Source: an uncultured Mediterraneibacter sp. (GTDB taxonomy: Bacteria > Bacillota > Clostridia > Lachnospirales > Lachnospiraceae). From it: a stretch of DNA of 46,487 nucleotides. Within the stretch, counting starts at the first letter, position 1, and each line of letters begins with the position of its first letter. This document shows positions 8,056 through 16,426 of the stretch, piece after piece. The DNA lies in contig CALWQP010000023.1 of the NCBI GenBank assembly GCA_944383695.1, positions 1 to 46,487 of the forward strand, read 5' to 3'. A model generated the notes under the pieces. It did no database searches, was not told the origin of the DNA, and saw only the letters and a list, made by a program, of their open reading frames with translations. The position numbers and the translations under genes were made by a program.

Positions 8056-9540
8056 ATGCCAGTTTATGATTTTAATAATTCACCGTCAGGTTCCAAAGAG
8101 CCTGTCTGCACCTACACGATTTTCTATACAAATGAGTCTGAGGCGTCCGCGGAACATCCGCTTCTCGTTCTGGATAACAGCGCCGGACAGCTTAAGCACC
8201 ATTCCAGCGGCGTCTTTACGAATCCGGTGAAGCGGACTGCCTTTGAGTTCCCGGGGGAGGATGGTACAGTCAGTGCAGATATCCTGCGGATTGACGCCCG
8301 GTTCGTAAGCCTTTTAAAATGGATGGGAGAGAATCACATCAATGTGCGTCTCTCCGGAGCGGCACAGGATGGCGTGTATGCTGTGTATAAAATTCGGGAG
8401 ATTGCCTTCGGCGGGGGCGTGAAGCTATCTGCGGAGGACGGATTCCTCCAGTTTATGATTGAGCGGCTTCTTTCCAGCGACGCTCCGTCTGAGGAAATCC
8501 CGGATGAGGATGAAGAAGAAACCGGGGACAGTATGAAGCTGACCAGTATCCAGAGTATCACGGATTTCATGACCTGCGCAGGAAGAACTCTGCCGGACAA
8601 TATCCGCCTCTGGGCAAGGAGAAATCTGGCGGTGGCCTGCTCTCACGAGGTGTCCGCAGAAGAACGCCGGCACGCCCAGCGCGCCCTGTCCATTATGATG
8701 AATATTCAGTGGAAGGGGAATTATTTCCCGTCAGTAGATCCTAATGAGGCGCGCAGGATTCTCGATGAAGAGCTTTACGGCATGGAGCAAGTAAAGCAGA
8801 GGATCATCGAGACCATCATCCAGATCAACCGCACCCACACTCTGCCGGCCTATGGGCTTCTTCTGATCGGTCCTGCCGGCACCGGAAAGTCTCAGATTGC
8901 CTACGCGGTGGCCAGGATACTGAAGCTGCCGTGGACCACGCTGGATATGAGTTCCATCAACGACCCGGAGCAGCTGACCGGAAGTTCTAGGATTTATGCA
9001 AACGCAAAGCCGGGCATCATCATGGAGGCATTTTCCATGGCGGGAGAGTCCAATCTGGTATTCATCATCAATGAGCTGGATAAGGCGGCAGCGGGGAAAG
9101 GAAACGGCAATCCGGCGGACGTCCTCCTGACACTGCTGGACAACCTGGGCTTTACGGACAATTATATTGAGTGTATGATTCCCACAGTGGGCGTGTATCC
9201 CATCGCCACTGCCAACGATAAGGATCAGATCAGCGCGCCGCTTATGTCAAGATTCGCGGTGATCGAGATTCCGGATTACACAGTTGAAGAGAAGAAGGTC
9301 ATTTTCTCAAAATATGCGCTCCCGAAGGTGCTGAAACGGATCGCCATGCAGGAGAATGAGTGCACTCTGGCACCGGACGGACTGGATGCAGTCATTGATC
9401 TGCACAGAGATACAAGCGGAATCCGCGATCTGGAGCAGGCGGCGGAGCATATTGCGGCAAACGCACTGTACCAGATTGAAGTAGACCATGTGGAATCCGT
9501 GACATTCGATGCAGTTATGGTGAGAGAACTTCTTTCCTGA
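8056..9540 (+). CDS. Lon-like AAA+ ATPase without protease domain
   Basis: This 494-residue protein has two parts. Residues 1 to about 160 are a beta-rich domain I do not recognise, ending in an acidic linker (EEIPDEDEEETGD). The rest follows the Lon AAA+ module: a helical lead-in with ARRILDEELYGMEQVKQRI, Walker A GPAGTGKS (272-279), Walker B VFIINELDK (335-343), sensor 1 in IATANDKDQ and a sensor 2 region SGIRDLEQ. There is no serine-lysine peptidase domain. The Walker B position that is aspartate in Lon (LLDEIDK) is asparagine here (N339), with the catalytic glutamate E340 kept. A remodelling or unfolding role is likely. The DUF1653-type gene and phosphoesterase gene follow in the same direction at short spacing. 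Confidence 0.82.
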   Translation: MPVYDFNNSPSGSKEPVCTYTIFYTNESEASAEHPLLVLDNSAGQLKHHSSGVFTNPVKRTAFEFPGEDGTVSADILRIDARFVSLLKWMGENHINVRLSGAAQDGVYAVYKIREIAFGGGVKLSAEDGFLQFMIERLLSSDAPSEEIPDEDEEETGDSMKLTSIQSITDFMTCAGRTLPDNIRLWARRNLAVACSHEVSAEERRHAQRALSIMMNIQWKGNYFPSVDPNEARRILDEELYGMEQVKQRIIETIIQINRTHTLPAYGLLLIGPAGTGKSQIAYAVARILKLPWTTLDMSSINDPEQLTGSSRIYANAKPGIIMEAFSMAGESNLVFIINELDKAAAGKGNGNPADVLLTLLDNLGFTDNYIECMIPTVGVYPIATANDKDQISAPLMSRFAVIEIPDYTVEEKKVIFSKYALPKVLKRIAMQENECTLAPDGLDAVIDLHRDTSGIRDLEQAAEHIAANALYQIEVDHVESVTFDAVMVRELLS

Positions 9541-9582
9541 AATAATTTCCGAAAGGATTTTTGAAAAGAGAGGTGTGACGAA

Positions 9583-10068
9583 ATGAGCAGGGTCAGGATT
9601 ATAAAGAAGAATGATGAGTACAGCTCAGAATATGGGATCGGAGATGTCTTTGAAATCCAGGGAACATGGTATGGAGGCGTTCATGTTACTGGGAAATCCG
9701 GTGTGCCGATTTCTCTGGATAAGGAGGAATATCAGGAGCTGGATACAGAGACGGAACCGGAAATAATGCCGGAGTTTCAGATGGAAAAGGATGTGCAGAG
9801 AGAAAACCTGCATCGGGATATCTGCGTGGGTGATATTGTGCAGCATTTTAAGAGAGAGTGGGTGTCATCTGATACGTCAGAGTATTTGTATAAAGTGCTT
9901 GAATTCGCTCAGCATACAGAAACTGGAGAGCGGCTGGTCATCTACCAGGCTCTCTATGCGCCGTTTAAGGTCTGCGCCAGACCATATGCCATGTTCATGA
10001 GCGAGGTGGACAGGAAAAAATATCCGGATATCAGGCAGAAATACCGCTTCGAGAAAGTTCGGGTGTGA
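9583..10068 (+). CDS. DUF1653-domain protein
   Basis: This 161-residue protein has two small beta domains. The N-terminal 50 residues ([22 protein letters not shown]) look like an SH3-like module. Residues of about 80-160 fit DUF1653: [11 protein letters not shown], then [20 protein letters not shown] and [11 protein letters not shown]. The function of DUF1653 is not established; it is widespread as a short stand-alone domain. The gene lies 42 bp after the AAA+ gene and 42 bp before a phosphoesterase, so co-transcription is likely. Confidence 0.8.
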   Translation: MSRVRIIKKNDEYSSEYGIGDVFEIQGTWYGGVHVTGKSGVPISLDKEEYQELDTETEPEIMPEFQMEKDVQRENLHRDICVGDIVQHFKREWVSSDTSEYLYKVLEFAQHTETGERLVIYQALYAPFKVCARPYAMFMSEVDRKKYPDIRQKYRFEKVRV

Positions 10069-10110
10069 AAAAATAGCATCAGAGAGAACGGACTGTAAAA
10101 GGAGAGACCA

Positions 10111-10851
10111 ATGGCACTTTACGCATTAGGTGACCTCCACCTCAGCTTCCAGACAGATAAGTCCATGGACATTTTTGGAAGCGTGTGGAAGCGCCACGAG
10201 CGCAAGATTGAGAAATATGTGAACCGGATCGTGAGACCGGGCGACACGCTGGTGCTCACTGGCGACCATTCCTGGGGAAGGAAGCTGCCTGAGTGCAGGG
10301 AGGATCTCGCCTTCATCGAGCGTCTGCCTGGACGAAAGATCCTGCTTAGGGGAAACCATGATATGTTTTGGGATGCAAAGAAGACAGAACGTTTGAATGA
10401 AGAATATAAGGACAGGCTGTTCTTCCTGCAAAATAATTTTGCGGTATACGAGGATTATGCATTAGTGGGGACGAAAGGATATACCTTTGAAGGTCCTTTT
10501 TATCTGGACCGATGGGGAAATATTACCGGATGGGATGAAAAGAAAGAAGAACAGGCGGAGAAGCTGGTCACAAGGGAAATGAACCGGTTGCGGGAATCGT
10601 TCCGGCAGGCGACAGAGGCGGGATACCGAAAGTTCATCATGTTCCTGCATTACCCGCCCACGAATATACTGGAAGAGACTTCTCCGTTTACGGAGATTGC
10701 GGAAGAGTATGGCGTTTCTGCTGTTGTATATTCTCACTGCCATGGAGAGAGCCGCTTCGGAGACAGCATCCGGGGAATGTTTCACGGAATCAGCTATATG
10801 CTGGTATCCGGAGACTTTTTGAATTTTCGTCCGGCGCTTGTATCGCCGTAA
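10111..10851 (+). CDS. Calcineurin-like metallophosphoesterase
   Basis: This 246-residue cytosolic phosphoesterase shows the metal motifs of the family in order: GDLHLS (8-12), TGDHSWG near residue 50, GNHDMFW near 90, FLHYPP near 178 and YSHCHG near 210. The second motif usually reads GDISWG in this subfamily; the histidine here is a mild deviation. No signal peptide or membrane segment is present. The substrate cannot be inferred. It ends 9 bp from the end of the convergent aldehyde dehydrogenase gene. Confidence 0.88.
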   Translation: MALYALGDLHLSFQTDKSMDIFGSVWKRHERKIEKYVNRIVRPGDTLVLTGDHSWGRKLPECREDLAFIERLPGRKILLRGNHDMFWDAKKTERLNEEYKDRLFFLQNNFAVYEDYALVGTKGYTFEGPFYLDRWGNITGWDEKKEEQAEKLVTREMNRLRESFRQATEAGYRKFIMFLHYPPTNILEETSPFTEIAEEYGVSAVVYSHCHGESRFGDSIRGMFHGISYMLVSGDFLNFRPALVSP

Positions 10852-10860
10852 TCAAGATTT

Positions 10861-12240
10861 CTATTTCAGGAAAAACTTCACCATTTTTTCATGCATCTTC
10901 CGATATGGCTGATACCGCATCGGAAGATCGATCCACGTCTTCTTATCTACGATACTCTTATAGTGGGAGAATGTATCAAAACCGACCTTCCCATGGTAAG
11001 CGCCCATGCCACTTTCACCAAAGCCGCCGAAGCCCATTTCTGTGGTGGCAAGGTGGATGATGGTGTCGTTGATGCATCCTCCGCCGAAACCGCAGCGTGA
11101 GGTGACTTTTTTCGCGGCGGCTTTGTCCGAGGTGAAGAAGTAAAGCGCCAGCGGATGGGGCATGTCATTGACGGTGCGGATCGCTTCCTCCAGACTGTCG
11201 TATGCCAGGACCGGCATAATGGGACCGAAGATTTCTTCCTGCATGACGGCATCAGAGAAAGTTACATTGTTCAGGACGGTAGGCTCGATGCGGAGTGCCT
11301 TACGGTCGGAGCTTCCGCCGTGTGCCAGCTTCTTTTCGTCAATCAGTGATACAAGCCGGTCAAAATGTTTTTCGTTAATGATTTTGCCGTAATTGGGATT
11401 GTTGAGCGGCTGTACTCCATACTGTTTCTGGATCTGCCTTTTTATCTCGTTTATCAGCATGCCCTTGACAGAGCGGTGGCAGTAAATGTAGTCCGGTGCA
11501 ACGCAGGTCTGGCCGCAGTTCAGATATTTCCCGAAGACAATGCGTTTTGCCGCAAGTTTGAGATTTGCGGTCTGATCCACGATGCAGGGACTTTTTCCGC
11601 CCAGTTCCAGAGTGATGGGCGTCAGGTGTTCCGCAGCATTTCGCATGACCTCTTTTCCCACAGACTGGCTTCCGGTGAAGAAGATATAGTCAAAATGCTC
11701 TCGCAGAAGGCAGGTGTTTTCTAAGCGTCCGCCTGTTACTACAGCTACATATTGAGGTTGGAAGCACTCTGACAGGATGTTGAGAATGACCTCACTGGTG
11801 TGCGGGGAATAAGCGCTGGGCTTTACCACTGCAGTATTTCCCGCCGCCAGCGCATCTACCAGGGGTGAGAGGGTCAGCATGAAAGGATAATTCCATGGGC
11901 TCATGATTAGCGCTACGCCATAAGGCGATGGTTTCTGGAAGCTTCTGGAATGAAATTGTGCCAAAGGAGTCCGAACTCTTTTTTCCCGGGCAAACCGTGG
12001 GGTATGTTTCAACATGTAGCTGAGTTCTTCCAGGACCATGCCTGTCTCGCACATATAGCTTTCGAAGGTACTTTTTCCAAGATCTTTTCGAAGGGCGTCG
12101 CTGATTTCTTTCTTATTTTTGGAAATGACATCATAGAGTCTGCGGAGCGCACTGACCCGTGTACTGACCGGGAGGGTGACTCCGGTCTGAAAATACTTTC
12201 TCTGCCTTTTAACAAGACTGTTAATTTCCTTTTCTGTCAT
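10861..12240 (-). CDS. Class 3-type aldehyde dehydrogenase
   Basis: This 459-residue enzyme has the ALDH active site: the general base Glu212 in LELGGKSP, the nucleophile Cys246 in NCGQTCVAPDY, the proton-relay asparagine in MSPWNYPF, and FFTGS at 187-191 for the nucleotide. Its length and lack of an N-terminal extension fit the ALDH3 branch, which oxidises medium- or long-chain and aromatic aldehydes with NAD(P). AAAGGAG lies 8 bp before the ATG, and a near-consensus promoter lies upstream at 12300-12328. It appears to be a single-gene unit. No terminator is visible at its end; it converges with the phosphoesterase gene 9 bp away. Confidence 0.92.
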   Translation of the reverse strand: MTEKEINSLVKRQRKYFQTGVTLPVSTRVSALRRLYDVISKNKKEISDALRKDLGKSTFESYMCETGMVLEELSYMLKHTPRFAREKRVRTPLAQFHSRSFQKPSPYGVALIMSPWNYPFMLTLSPLVDALAAGNTAVVKPSAYSPHTSEVILNILSECFQPQYVAVVTGGRLENTCLLREHFDYIFFTGSQSVGKEVMRNAAEHLTPITLELGGKSPCIVDQTANLKLAAKRIVFGKYLNCGQTCVAPDYIYCHRSVKGMLINEIKRQIQKQYGVQPLNNPNYGKIINEKHFDRLVSLIDEKKLAHGGSSDRKALRIEPTVLNNVTFSDAVMQEEIFGPIMPVLAYDSLEEAIRTVNDMPHPLALYFFTSDKAAAKKVTSRCGFGGGCINDTIIHLATTEMGFGGFGESGMGAYHGKVGFDTFSHYKSIVDKKTWIDLPMRYQPYRKMHEKMVKFFLK

Positions 12241-12299
12241 GCTCAGACTCCTTTCTCAACAACATTTATGCGCGTTTTATTTATATGATATATTTGAAA

Positions 12300-12328
12300 A
12301 TATTAGCAGTTGCGTTATTGTTTGTCAA
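12300..12328 (-). promoter_or_regulatory. Promoter of the aldehyde dehydrogenase gene
   Basis: On the minus strand, perfect TTGACA (12328-12323) and TAATAT (12305-12300) are separated by 17 bp. Confidence 0.85.
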
Positions 12329-12460
12329 TAAATCGGGAGATGCCCGGGGAGGGAAACATCTGACTTATATGAGTTTGGACTTATGAGAAGTTTTTATTCA
12401 AGAAGAAGGCTGAGATACAGCGTTTGCAGAGGAGTACGAAGCGGGTCATTTGAGCAGGTA

Positions 12461-12494
12461 TTGACATTATCAGCAGGATAACGATAATGATAGA
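12461..12494 (+). promoter_or_regulatory. Promoter with three GATAAT-like hexamers
   Basis: TTGACA (12461-12466) and GATAAT (12483-12488) are 16 bp apart. Three contiguous hexamers, GATAAC, GATAAT and GATAGA (12477-12494), cover the -10 region. Arrays of GATAAT-like hexamers are one description of Fur boxes, and the gene downstream encodes metal-binding segments, so metal-dependent control is a guess worth testing. Confidence 0.6.
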
Positions 12495-12529
12495 TAGAAA
12501 AATATGCATGAGACAGGAGTGTTTAAAAG

Positions 12530-13393
12530 ATGAAAATAGCAGTAACTTATGATAGAGGAAACATTTTTCAACATTTTGGTAAGACAGAATTTATTAAAAT
12601 ATATAAGGTGGAGGATAACAAAGTGATCTCTAGTGAAGTGATCAGCTCCAACGGCGCCGGCCATGGGGCACTTGCCGGCCTTCTCAACGAACAGTCGGTG
12701 GATGTACTGATCTGCGGCGGTATCGGCGAAGGAGCGCAGGCGGCGCTTGCTGATATAGGAGTTGAGCTGATTGCAGGCGCCGGAGGCGATACGGATCAGG
12801 CAGTAGAAGCTTACCTGAAAGGAGAACTGATTTCTGCCGGAGCGAACTGTGACCATCATCACCATGGGGACGGACACAGCTGTGGCAATCACGAGGAAGG
12901 TCATGCCTGTGGAGCCGGGGATGAGGACTTATGCAGGACCAGAGGCGAGGCTCAGCCAGCGCTGACAGGGCGCAATGTAGGAAAAACCTGCCGCACTCAT
13001 TACAGAGGCACGTTCAATGATGGGACTCAGTTTGATTCTTCCTATGACCGGGGAGAACCGCTGGAGTTTGTCTGTGGCGCAGGTCAGATGATCCAGGGCT
13101 TTGATGCAGCTGTGGCTGATATGGAGATTGGTCAGGTCGTGGACATCCACCTGATGCCGGAAGAAGCCTATGGAATGCCGGATCCAAATGCTGTTTTTAC
13201 CGTTGAAATTGCTCAGCTTCCGGATTCAGAAGAACTGGAGACCGGGCAGCAGATCTATCTGACCAATCAGTATGGACAGCCATTCCCTGTTAAGGTCACA
13301 GCCAAGGATGAGACAACTATTACATTTGACGCCAATCATGAGATGGCAGGAAAAGAGCTGAACTTCCGGATTGAGCTGGTCGAGGTGAAATAA
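12530..13393 (+). CDS. NifX/NifB-like domain fused to SlyD-like FKBP prolyl isomerase
   Basis: This 287-residue protein has two domains from unrelated families. Residues 1-103 form a dinitrogenase iron-molybdenum cofactor-binding domain (MKIAVTYDRGNIFQHFGKTE, VDVLICGGIGEGAQAAL), a small fold that binds Fe-S cofactors in NifX and NafY. Residues 107-135 are a metal-ligand-rich linker with Cys107, His109-112, His116, Cys118, His121, His125, Cys127 and Cys135. Residues 150-287 are an FKBP isomerase of the SlyD type, with YRGTFNDGTQFDSSYD, VCGAGQMIQGFDAAV and a chaperone-like flap (PEEAYGMPDPNAV). SlyD proteins assist metal-centre assembly, so a role in delivering or sensing a metal or cluster is likely. 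The start has a clear ATG with GGAGTG upstream. Confidence 0.88.
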   Translation: MKIAVTYDRGNIFQHFGKTEFIKIYKVEDNKVISSEVISSNGAGHGALAGLLNEQSVDVLICGGIGEGAQAALADIGVELIAGAGGDTDQAVEAYLKGELISAGANCDHHHHGDGHSCGNHEEGHACGAGDEDLCRTRGEAQPALTGRNVGKTCRTHYRGTFNDGTQFDSSYDRGEPLEFVCGAGQMIQGFDAAVADMEIGQVVDIHLMPEEAYGMPDPNAVFTVEIAQLPDSEELETGQQIYLTNQYGQPFPVKVTAKDETTITFDANHEMAGKELNFRIELVEVK

Positions 13394-13434
13394 GGTGACA
13401 GAAGATTTGTGCAGGTCGCAGAGGAGAAAATAAA

Positions 13435-14382
13435 ATGGAATTTGATATTTGTAAGGAAAAAAAGATTGCAGTTGTCGGTATCGGCGGTGTGGGCGGATAT
13501 CTGGCAGCAATGCTGGGCAGGTCATGTTCCCATCTGACACTGGCAGCCAGAGGAGAAAGGAAAGATGCTATACTTAAGGATGGAATGATACTTCACAGTG
13601 ACTATAAAGGAGAGATTACTGTAAGGCCTGAAAGTGTGGCTGAGGTCAGTGAGCTGGACCAACAGGATTATATCTTTGTCTGTGTAAAGAATTATTCCTT
13701 GGAAGAAGTGTGCCGGGATATGGCTCATGCAGTGACAGACAATACAGTAATCATTCCGGTTATGAACGGCGTTGATCCCGGGCAGAGGATACGAACGGCG
13801 CTTAATAAAGGGACAGTGGTGGATTCTCTGATCTACATCGTTGCTTTTGCCAACGATGACTATTCCATTACACAGCGGGGCAGATATGCGAATCTGCGTA
13901 TCGGAATAATGAATGCCAGTGAGAATGAGAAGAAAAAAGTGGAAGAAGTCTCTGCTATTCTTGCTGCTGCGGATATTGACCACGTTGTGGCAGAGAATAT
14001 CGAAGTGGAAATCTGGAGGAAATATATTACAAACTGTGCCTTCAATGTGGCGACCGCATACTATGACAATACTGCCGCTCAGCTCAGAAGTGATCCGAAA
14101 AAGGCAAAAGAATATGAAGCATTGGTGCAGGAAGCCTGGCAGGTTGCTCTTGCAAAAGGAGTTAAGGTAGAGCAGAAGCATATCCATAAGATCATCCAAA
14201 GATTCTATCACGAATTGGATGATGAAGCGACCAGTTCTCTCCAGAGAGACATCCGTGCGGGAAAGACAGCCGAACTTGATACGTTCAGCGGGTATGTTGT
14301 CCGGGAAGGGAAGCGCTTGGGATTGGATATGGTGATATCAGAAAAAATGTATGAAGGGCTGAAAAGGAAAATTTCCGGATGA
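13435..14382 (+). CDS. Ketopantoate reductase-family protein (PanE/ApbA)
   Basis: This 315-residue protein has an N-terminal Rossmann motif, VVGIGGVGGYLAAM, for NADP(H), and the C-terminal ketopantoate reductase helices with EIWRKYITNCAFNVATA, which carries the catalytic lysine. The family reduces 2-dehydropantoate to pantoate in pantothenate synthesis, but many paralogues act on other 2-oxo acids, and no pan genes lie nearby. GAGGAG precedes ATG 13435, about 40 bp after the isomerase fusion. The two could share a transcript. I therefore name the family, not the gene. Confidence 0.85.
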   Translation: MEFDICKEKKIAVVGIGGVGGYLAAMLGRSCSHLTLAARGERKDAILKDGMILHSDYKGEITVRPESVAEVSELDQQDYIFVCVKNYSLEEVCRDMAHAVTDNTVIIPVMNGVDPGQRIRTALNKGTVVDSLIYIVAFANDDYSITQRGRYANLRIGIMNASENEKKKVEEVSAILAAADIDHVVAENIEVEIWRKYITNCAFNVATAYYDNTAAQLRSDPKKAKEYEALVQEAWQVALAKGVKVEQKHIHKIIQRFYHELDDEATSSLQRDIRAGKTAELDTFSGYVVREGKRLGLDMVISEKMYEGLKRKISG

Positions 14383-14620
14383 GTTACGGTAACTTATCCT
14401 GAAGATAATGAGAAAGATAAAATTTCAAAAATTATTAAAGACATAAACGAAAGAGTTTAATGTGAAAAGAATAAGAAAAAGAAATCTCCTAATATTTGAT
14501 AATTGCGGAATATTGGTTTCAGGATTATACGTTTAATATATGGTTATGAATAAATTGCATCATAAAACATGTATTAAATCATTGCATAAGATATAATGAT
14601 GATGTAATGGAGGTATATCT
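14383..14620. other. A+T-rich intergenic stretch ahead of the AbiE-like pair
   Basis: No full gene is present. In the frame of the preceding gene, the codons after its stop read VTYPEDNEKDKISKIIKD before a TAA at 14458, which may be the tail of a lost gene. Near the right end TATAAT (14592-14597) and GGAGG (14609-14613) serve the next gene. TTGCAT occurs twice 27 bp apart (14555-14560 and 14582-14587) and might be an operator repeat. Confidence 0.45.
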
Positions 14621-15594
14621 TTGAATGACACATTGAACTACTTAAGAGAAATATTCGGAACAAATATAAAAACAGAATATGGAAAATTTTTCAATGCTTT
14701 TCCTATGTATATGATGGAACGATATAAATTTTATTTTATAAAAATTCCTGCTGATGATAAGTCTTATGTTTTGGTTAAACCATTAAAAAAACAAGACATT
14801 AATATAAATCAGCTAAAAAAGCAAATAAAACAAATATACAGCTATTCAGAATCCATGCCGATTTTTATTTTCGAGAGTTTACGTCTTTCTCAAAGGAATA
14901 TATTAGTTAGAAATCAAATTCCTTTTATTCAACCAGATAATCAAATATATATACCGAATGTAATGATTAATTTAAGACAAAAAGAAATAATTCAGAAAGA
15001 TTATGGCGATGAATTTTCCATAGCTGCACAGGTGACATATATTTATCTTTTGTTAAATGATATTAAAGAAACAAATGCACCTTGATTAGCGGCAGAAATA
15101 CCGTATTCCAAAATAACATTCAATCGTGCATTGTCAGAACTAGTAAGTCGAAAATTGCTTTATACAGAAGGCAATGCCACTAGAAAAATGTATAAAACAA
15201 TTGATAGGAATGAAATGTGGAAGAAGGGAAAGGAATTTCTTTTTAATCCTGTGGAAAAAGTGTTTTATTCCACTTATAATTTATGCCATGAGGGATTATA
15301 TATATCTGGTGAAACTGCATTAGCAAGACTGGGGACATCTTTAAACGTGCCAAGTACGTTTTTTTATGCAACGACATCGGAAAGGATTAAAAGCATAGAC
15401 AAAAAAAGTTTGTTAATAAGTATGATATAGTTACGGAGAACTATTTAGTCATAGAGCAATTTAAATATAATCCCAGTTTTTTGAGCGCCTCGCATTATGT
15501 TGATATCATATCTCTGTACGCACAACTTAAAGATAGTGAAGATGAAAGAATACAGATTGCTTTAGAAGAATTGCTCGAGGAGAAGAACTTATGA
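14621..15594 (+). pseudogene. AbiEi-like antitoxin / winged-helix regulator, broken twice
   Basis: A TTG start at 14621 with GGAGG 7 bp upstream opens a frame of 154 codons ended by TGA at 15083-15085. The same frame continues sensibly after it (LAAEIPYSKITFNRALSELV, a winged-helix recognition region), so the TGA is an internal nonsense codon. A second break follows at a run of seven A (15401-15407). Beyond it the reading continues one base back (KFVNKYDIVTENYLVIEQF) to a stop at 15592-15594. Repairing both gives a protein of about 320 residues. That layout fits the winged-helix antitoxins paired with AbiEii nucleotidyltransferases, which repress the operon and neutralise the toxin. The repaired stop overlaps the toxin ATG by ATGA, typical of coupled pairs. 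Confidence 0.75.
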
Positions 15595-16328
15595 TTAGTA
15601 TTAATGGATTAAATAAGTTTAGAGAATTTTTCGAAGAATATGATGATAATTATGTGCTAATTGGTGGTACAGCATGTGCTATTATTTTCAATGAAATTGG
15701 AGAGTCTTTTAGAGCTACAAAAGATATGGATATTGTTCTTGTTGTTGAAAATATAAATGATGAATTTGGACGAAATTTGTGGGATTTCATCAAAAATGCT
15801 GGATATGATGTGGAATTTGGTCAGGAAAAGAAATGTTTTTATCGATTTAAAAATCCGAAAAATAATGATTTTCAAAAGATGATTGAATTGTTTTCACGCA
15901 ATCAAAATTTTTCTTTACCAGAAGATATCCACTTGACTCCTATTTATGTTTCAGATGAAATATCAAGCTTGTCAGCTATTTTGTTAAATGACGATTATTA
16001 TCAGCTTATGATTAAAGGTAAGCGTGTAATAGATGGTATCTCGGTTTTAGATGAAAAATATCTTATTCCATTTAAAGCCAAAGCTTGGTGTGAGCTTATA
16101 GAACGAAAAAAGCAGGGAGAAGAAGGACAATCCCGACACATAAAAAAGCATTGCAAAGATATTGCTAATCTAGTCGGGCTTTTGTCGCCAGATGAGAGAC
16201 TTGAGGTTTCGGGTATGGTAAAAATTGATATGCAAACTTTTGTGGATGATATTTTATCGAGTGAATTTGTGCCAGATAATGTGGATGGTATAAAGTTGCA
16301 TAGAGTATTGAAAAAGATTTACTTATAA
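15591..16328 (+). CDS. AbiEii-like nucleotidyltransferase toxin
   Basis: This 245-residue protein carries the nucleotidyltransferase signature of the AbiEii/MenT group: VLIGGTACAIIF near residue 22, followed by RATKDMDIVLV (about 43-53) with the paired metal-binding aspartates. The rest is helical, with a conserved-looking lysine region (YLIPFKAKAWCEL). Family members act as toxins in type IV-like toxin-antitoxin or abortive infection systems by adding nucleotides to tRNA or proteins. The reading frame is complete and undamaged. GAGGAG precedes the ATG inside the end of the antitoxin-like gene. Whether it is expressed is uncertain, since translation of the upstream gene stops early. The DNA is A+T-rich compared with the flanks. 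Confidence 0.8.
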   Translation: MISINGLNKFREFFEEYDDNYVLIGGTACAIIFNEIGESFRATKDMDIVLVVENINDEFGRNLWDFIKNAGYDVEFGQEKKCFYRFKNPKNNDFQKMIELFSRNQNFSLPEDIHLTPIYVSDEISSLSAILLNDDYYQLMIKGKRVIDGISVLDEKYLIPFKAKAWCELIERKKQGEEGQSRHIKKHCKDIANLVGLLSPDERLEVSGMVKIDMQTFVDDILSSEFVPDNVDGIKLHRVLKKIYL

Positions 16329-16426
16329 AAGGAATGTTAATATCATTGTAATAAAGGCGAACTGTTTATGGATAATCTTGTTGCCAAACGAGAGGAAAAA
16401 ACCAACATGTAAGGAGAAATGCGAAC

